From assembly GCA_005884465.1 (NCBI GenBank), contig VAZH01000282.1:1-8906 (forward strand): a stretch of DNA of 8,906 nucleotides, given 5' to 3'. Within the stretch, counting starts at the first letter, position 1; every line of letters begins with the position of its first letter. Source of the DNA: Alphaproteobacteria bacterium (GTDB taxonomy: Bacteria; Pseudomonadota; Alphaproteobacteria; Rhizobiales; Xanthobacteraceae). Both the position numbers and the translations under genes were made by a program. Positions 5,434 through 8,906 of this stretch are shown one piece after another. The notes below the pieces were generated by a model. The model saw only the letters and a program-made list of their open reading frames with translations, was not told the DNA's origin and ran no database searches.

Positions 5434-7236
5434 ATGACCGAATTTCCAAAGAAGATCACTGACGACCCCTATGGCGCCGCGATTCTGATTCGCCGCCTGA
5501 TCATGGAGCAGGGAGCCGCCTACTGGCGGCGCTACCTCGTGGCATTCCTGCTGATGGGGGTTTCGGCGGGGGCGACCGCCGGCTCGGCCTATATACTCGG
5601 CCAGGTCATCAATCAGGCCTATGTCGAGAAGAATGTCCGCGGCATTGCCATCCTGTCGGGCATAACCGTGCTGCTCTTCATGCTTAAGGGTGCCTCGACC
5701 TACGGCCACACCGTGATCCTGTCGAAGATCAGCAACGCGATCCTCGCGAACAACCAGCGGGCGCTGTTTGCCAAGCTGATGAGCGAAAGCGCCGGATTTT
5801 TTTCCGAGCGGCATTCCTCCGAATTTCTGGCACGGCTGACGGCGGGCGCGAAATCCATCACCGACGTTCTCAATTCGCTGATCAACGCGATCGGACGGGA
5901 CCTGCTGCTTCTGATCAGCCTCACCGTCGTCATGGTGATGCAGGATCCCATCATGTCATTGCTGGGATTGGTGGTGACACCGCCGGCGATGCTGGTGCTG
6001 CGCAAGCTGGTCAAGCGCATCAAGGGGCTGGCTCTTAACCAGTTCACCGGCACCGCCGACATTCTGGAGATCATGCAGGAATCGCTACAGGGCATCCGCA
6101 CCGTGAAAGCGTTCACGCTGGAAGAAGCCATGCGCCAGCGGATCGATGCCAGCATTGCGGCGGTCGAGCGCAACGCCAACAAGATGGCGCGGGTATCCAA
6201 CCGCTCCAGCCCGCTGATGGAGATGCTTGGCGGCTTCGCCGTCGCCGGCGGCCTATTATATGGCGGCTATAGCGTGGTCGCGCTGGGCGCAACCCCGGGG
6301 CAGTTTTTTTCCTTCCTCACGGCCTTTCTGCTGGCTACCGAGCCGGCCAAACGCCTGGTGCGGCTCAACATCGAGTTGAACAGCAATCTGGTCGGCGCGC
6401 GGATGCTCCTGGAAGTTGTCGACCGTCCCGCCAGCGAATTGTCCGACGACGACAAACCGCCGCTAAAACTATCCGATGCCCGGATCGAACTGCGCGACGT
6501 CAGCTTCGCCTATCGTCCGAACGAGCCGGTACTCAACCGCATGAGCTTTGTTGCGGAGCCCGGAAAGGTCACCGCGCTGGTCGGCCCTTCCGGCGGCGGC
6601 AAATCGACGGTGCTGGCGCTGCTGCTGCGGTTCTATGACGCAACCGATGGCGACATCCTTATCGACGGACAAGCAATTTCCGCCGTCTCGCGAAGATCGC
6701 TTCGCCAGCAGACCGCATATGTCGGGCAGGACGTCTATCTGTTCCGCGACACCATCCGCGAGAACATCGCATTCGGCAAGGTCGGTGCGACCGAAGCCGA
6801 GATCGTTGCCGCCGCAAAGGCGGCCTGCGCGCATGAGTTCATCATGGGCTTCCCGCTCGGTTATGACACGCCGGTCGGCGAGCACGGCACGCAATTGTCC
6901 GGCGGCCAGCGTCAGCGCGTCGCGGTGGCCCGCGCGCTGGTGAAGGATGCGCCGATCATCCTGCTTGATGAAGCGACCGCGGCGCTGGATTCGGAGTCGG
7001 AAAAACAGGTGCAGGAAGCGATCGAACATCTCTGTCAAAACCGCACCACCATCGTCATCGCCCATCGCCTGCACACCATCATGCACGCCGACGCCATCCT
7101 GGTGGTGGAGGCCGGCGAGGTCGTCGAGCGCGGGCGCCACGACGATCTGTTGCGCCGCGGCGGTCGTTATGCCTCGTTCTTCCGTCTGCAGCAGCGGGAC
7201 ACCGCCACCCTAGCGCCGATCAGCGCAACCGCGTAA
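5434..7236 (+). CDS. ABC exporter, fused membrane and ATPase domains (MsbA/lipid-exporter-like)
   Basis: This is a half-transporter of 600 residues that would work as a homodimer in the inner membrane, using ATP to flip or export a lipid-linked or hydrophobic substrate. The transmembrane domain covers about residues 30-320, with hydrophobic segments near 34-58, 72-90, 152-190 (two helices) and 262-303 (two helices). The nucleotide-binding domain has A-loop Tyr360, Walker A GPSGGGKST (384-392), Q-loop Gln432, signature LSGGQ (488-492), Walker B IILLDE (508-513) with catalytic Glu513, D-loop ALD (517-519) and H-loop His544, so it should be active. GGA 6 nt before the ATG at 5434 is a modest ribosome site, and an in-frame stop lies upstream at 5395, so this is the first usable start. 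The place between galE and LPS genes suggests lipid A-core or another envelope glycolipid as cargo, as for MsbA, but the substrate cannot be read from sequence; multidrug or peptide exporters look similar. Confidence 0.92.
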   Translation: MTEFPKKITDDPYGAAILIRRLIMEQGAAYWRRYLVAFLLMGVSAGATAGSAYILGQVINQAYVEKNVRGIAILSGITVLLFMLKGASTYGHTVILSKISNAILANNQRALFAKLMSESAGFFSERHSSEFLARLTAGAKSITDVLNSLINAIGRDLLLLISLTVVMVMQDPIMSLLGLVVTPPAMLVLRKLVKRIKGLALNQFTGTADILEIMQESLQGIRTVKAFTLEEAMRQRIDASIAAVERNANKMARVSNRSSPLMEMLGGFAVAGGLLYGGYSVVALGATPGQFFSFLTAFLLATEPAKRLVRLNIELNSNLVGARMLLEVVDRPASELSDDDKPPLKLSDARIELRDVSFAYRPNEPVLNRMSFVAEPGKVTALVGPSGGGKSTVLALLLRFYDATDGDILIDGQAISAVSRRSLRQQTAYVGQDVYLFRDTIRENIAFGKVGATEAEIVAAAKAACAHEFIMGFPLGYDTPVGEHGTQLSGGQRQRVAVARALVKDAPIILLDEATAALDSESEKQVQEAIEHLCQNRTTIVIAHRLHTIMHADAILVVEAGEVVERGRHDDLLRRGGRYASFFRLQQRDTATLAPISATA

Positions 7237-7278
7237 ATACGAGCCGATCTACCTCCGCCACCCCGCCGAGACCTCTTC

Positions 7279-7980
7279 ATGAACACGACCGCCTTTGTCA
7301 TCCCCGCCCCGCAGCAAGCCTCGATCCCGGTCGCGGGCGAGTCAAAATCCTTTCCGGTGCGCCGTATCTGGTGCGTTGGGCGCAATTATCTCGAGCACAT
7401 CCGCGAGATGGGCAATGACGAGCGGGATCCGCCATTCTTCTTCGCCAAGCATGCCGACATGCTGGAGAAGGATGGCGCCTCGATCCCCTACCCGCCCCTG
7501 ACCAAGGACCTGCATCACGAGGTCGAATTGATCGTCGCGATGAAGAGCGGCGGCTTGAACATTCCGGCCGACAAGGCGCTGGACCACGTCTACGGCTATG
7601 CGGTCGGCATCGACCTCACCCGCCGCGACCTGCAGCTCGCCGCGCGCAAGAAGGAGCGACCCTGGGAGATCGGCAAATCCTTCGACCATTCCGCGCCCTG
7701 CTCGGCGCTGCAGCCGGCCGCGAAGATCGGCCATCCCGCGAAGGGCAAGATCTGGCTTTCGGTCAACGGCACCGAGCGGCAGAAGGGTGATCTCTCCGAG
7801 CTGATCTGGAGCGTGCCGGAAATCATCTGGAAGCTCTCGCAGCAGGTCGAGATCGGCGCCGGCGACATCATCATGACGGGAACGCCGGCCGGCGTCGCCA
7901 CGCTCTCGCCCGGAGACAAGATCGAGTGCGGCGTCGATGGCATCGGCACGCTGAAAGTTGCGATCGGCAAGGCGGCCTGA
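7279..7980 (+). CDS. Fumarylacetoacetate hydrolase (FAH) family protein, acylpyruvase/fumarylpyruvate-hydrolase-like
   Basis: Members of this family use Mg2+ or Mn2+ to cleave C-C bonds in beta-diketo acids such as acylpyruvates and fumarylpyruvate in aromatic catabolism; some decarboxylate oxaloacetate. The 233 residues form one FAH domain of the short class. Visible features are CVGRNYLEHIREMG (32-45), PPFFFAKHADML (51-62), the metal-binding HHEVEL with Glu81 and Glu83, Asp112 in GIDLTRRD, Lys133 in IGKSFD, and the closing MTGTPAGVATLSPGD (199-213). RIWCVGRNYLEH followed by PPFFFAK resembles gentisate-pathway fumarylpyruvate hydrolases, but no other gene of that pathway is present, so the substrate is open. 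It follows the exporter by 42 bp on the same strand with no visible terminator and may be read through from it. It has no evident link to LPS. The ribosome site is weak (GAGA). Confidence 0.9.
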   Translation: MNTTAFVIPAPQQASIPVAGESKSFPVRRIWCVGRNYLEHIREMGNDERDPPFFFAKHADMLEKDGASIPYPPLTKDLHHEVELIVAMKSGGLNIPADKALDHVYGYAVGIDLTRRDLQLAARKKERPWEIGKSFDHSAPCSALQPAAKIGHPAKGKIWLSVNGTERQKGDLSELIWSVPEIIWKLSQQVEIGAGDIIMTGTPAGVATLSPGDKIECGVDGIGTLKVAIGKAA

Positions 7981-8027
7981 GCGGCGGCGCTAGAGCATTC
8001 GTCTTACGGCAAAGGCTGTTTTGCTCA

Positions 8028-8526
8028 TCACCTCAAAGCGGATGCGACAATGAGGCCGAGAACCACAGCGGTCAGGGAATATTTGAGCGCGTAGTAGACC
8101 TTGCGGTTCCATCCCTTAACCCGGCGTCCGGCCAAATGGATCTCGTAGAGCCAGCCGAACACCCTGTTGAGCACGCCGACATGCTCGCCGTCTACATTTG
8201 AAGAACGAATAGAAACCCCAGTCGTTGTTCTTTGCTGCTGCCCGGATAAAGCCCTCGTCGAAGAGCTTCACCGCCCCGTCACGGATGGTCTCCCAATTGT
8301 CCCGCAGTTTTGCCAGTTCAGGAAAACGGTCAACCGGGACCACCGGCTCGTTCGGAACCGCCGAGCCCGCGTACATCAGCACGTTGTAAGGGGCGAGAAA
8401 CGTCGAGTGGTCGCCGAGCTGGCGCGCGATCCGAAGCCGCTCGCGGCCACGGAAATGCACGTAAATAGCGGATAAGGCGAGAAAATAAATGACGACAAGC
8501 TGTGGCGCCAGAAGCTGTTTCAGCAT
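8028..8526 (-). pseudogene. lpxO: Broken LpxO-like aspartyl/asparaginyl beta-hydroxylase gene, catalytic core deleted and frame shifted
   Basis: Intact relatives are membrane-attached Fe(II)/2-oxoglutarate dioxygenases of about 300 residues; LpxO of Salmonella 2-hydroxylates a secondary acyl chain of lipid A. The N-terminal part starts at the ATG at 8526 after a good ribosome site (AGGAAGGG). It runs 110 residues: an N-terminal membrane helix (9-24), LGDHSTFLAPYNVLMYAGS (38-56), VDRFPELAKLRDNW (65-78) and NNDWGFYSFFK (100-110). At about 8197 the sequence jumps. The next minus-strand frame, 8198 to 8031, reads as the family's C-terminal end: DGEHVGVLNRVFGW, then NRKVYYALKYSL and a final hydrophobic helix, with TGA at 8028-8030. 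About 120-140 residues, including the iron-binding His-x-Asp...His core, are absent, and the halves are out of frame; the upstream frame runs on to a TAA in foreign reading. Function is almost surely lost. It is convergent with the FAH gene, 47 bp away. Family assignment is from recall of motifs. Confidence 0.82.
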
Positions 8527-8906
8527 TTTCCCTTCCTGTGATCGTGGCCCGCCAACACTTCCCGAAGCCGGAGCATCTCGCAGAAGCCAATCCGGAAAGC
8601 TTCCAGGCAAGACACGCAAAGGGACAGGAAGCGCACTTTCATTGCCGCAACAATTCAAATCTTATTTCATCATGCCCTAGTCACGACAGCAAGGCCCCGG
8701 ACTCGAGTTTGGGGCTCTTTGGCGGCCACTCTTGCACAGCGCAGCCTGCCACGACAAAGCCGCCGGCTCGCACCTCTCAGCTGTGTGCAATTCACCCAGT
8801 TCGCAGGCTGGCCGAAGGCTTGATCCGCCGTTGCGTGCAAGCTGTTACATGATCATGCTCGCTCGCGGACAAATTGACCGTGAAGAACTGGCACCCTCCC
8901 GCAACA
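8527..8906. other. 380 bp without a convincing gene, upstream of the broken lpxO-like gene
   Basis: The stretch next to 8526 should hold the old promoter of the lpxO-like gene; AGGAAGGG just before its start is the only clear signal. Open frames here (for example plus 8502-8852 and the upstream extension of the minus frame to 8658) have no recognisable motifs and no ribosome site, and I treat them as chance. A GC-rich hairpin lies at 8693-8716 (separate entry). At the right edge, the minus-strand frame 8905-8792 reads GGCQFFTVNLS, faintly like the start of a REP-associated tyrosine transposase, then loses similarity and stops. No tRNA, repeat array or insertion-sequence end was seen. Confidence 0.5.
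8693..8720 (+). terminator. Weak candidate hairpin terminator
   Basis: Read on the plus strand, GGCCCCGGAC and GTTTGGGGCT can form a 10 bp stem with three G-U-type pairs plus one at the base, closing on a TCGA loop, followed by only three T at 8718-8720. On the minus strand the wobble pairs become C-A mismatches, so the structure favours plus-strand RNA. No plus-strand gene ends just upstream (the nearest is the FAH gene, which ends at 7980), and the T tract is short, so its role is doubtful. Confidence 0.28.

Noticed and set aside
5797..6310. Two runs of seven T inside the exporter gene (5797-5803 and 6304-6310), possible slippage sites
   Set aside because: Both encode Phe-Phe followed by Ser in frame within conserved protein, and the frame is intact; nothing else suggests phase variation.
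6469..7140. A 223-codon minus-strand frame opposite the ATPase domain of the exporter
   Set aside because: It mirrors the Walker and signature coding on the other strand and has no recognisable motif or ribosome site.
8009..8024. A small hairpin GCAAA/TTTGC between the FAH gene and the broken lpxO-like gene, as a terminator
   Set aside because: The stem is only five base pairs, A/T-rich, and has no T tract after it.
8502..8852. A 116-codon plus-strand frame near the right end
   Set aside because: It has no recognisable domain or ribosome site, runs partly antisense to the lpxO-like start, and has chance-like composition.

Overview
This GC-rich window with dense, interlocking reading frames looks like the chromosome of an alphaproteobacterium close to Bradyrhizobium or Rhodopseudomonas. 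That placement is inference: it rests on the LpcC-type core mannosyltransferase, the rhizobial flavour of GalE and GmhB, and codon choice. No database search was possible. Most of the window is a lipopolysaccharide (LPS) core and envelope locus.

Layout. Positions 1-689 (minus) hold the N-terminal three quarters of HldD, the ADP-heptose epimerase, cut by the window edge. A 174 bp divergent gap separates it from a plus-strand run: waaF (864-1934, heptosyltransferase II), gmhA (about 1983-2606, sedoheptulose-7-phosphate isomerase) and gmhB (2603-3145, heptose-bisphosphate phosphatase). gmhA and gmhB overlap in ATGA. The minus-strand GT4 gene resembling lpcC (3127-4167) meets gmhB tail to tail with a 19 bp coding overlap and is divergent from galE (4304-5317). 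An MsbA-like ABC exporter (5434-7236) and a fumarylacetoacetate-hydrolase-family enzyme (7279-7980) follow on the plus strand. Minus-strand 8028-8526 is a broken LpxO/aspartyl-asparaginyl beta-hydroxylase gene. The last 380 bp hold no convincing gene.

How the genes fit together. GmhA starts ADP-heptose synthesis from sedoheptulose 7-phosphate, GmhB removes the 7-phosphate after the kinase step, HldD epimerises the finished ADP-heptose and WaaF adds the second heptose to the core. HldE and WaaC, also needed for that route, are not in the window and may lie to the left. LpcC-type enzymes instead put mannose on the Kdo region, GalE supplies UDP-galactose, and the exporter could flip lipid A-core or another envelope lipid. 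The LpxO relic suggests that a lipid A acyl-hydroxylation function was once encoded beside them and has been lost here.

Most interesting points: (1) the LpxO-like gene lost its catalytic core by an internal deletion with a frameshift; (2) GalE has Ala where the catalytic Ser/Thr normally sits, plus several changes at usually aromatic positions; (3) GmhB lacks two of the four classical zinc ligands; (4) heptose-type and mannose-type core genes lie side by side. I saw no rRNA, tRNA, CRISPR array or intact mobile element. I do not think the window contains a wholly new system.
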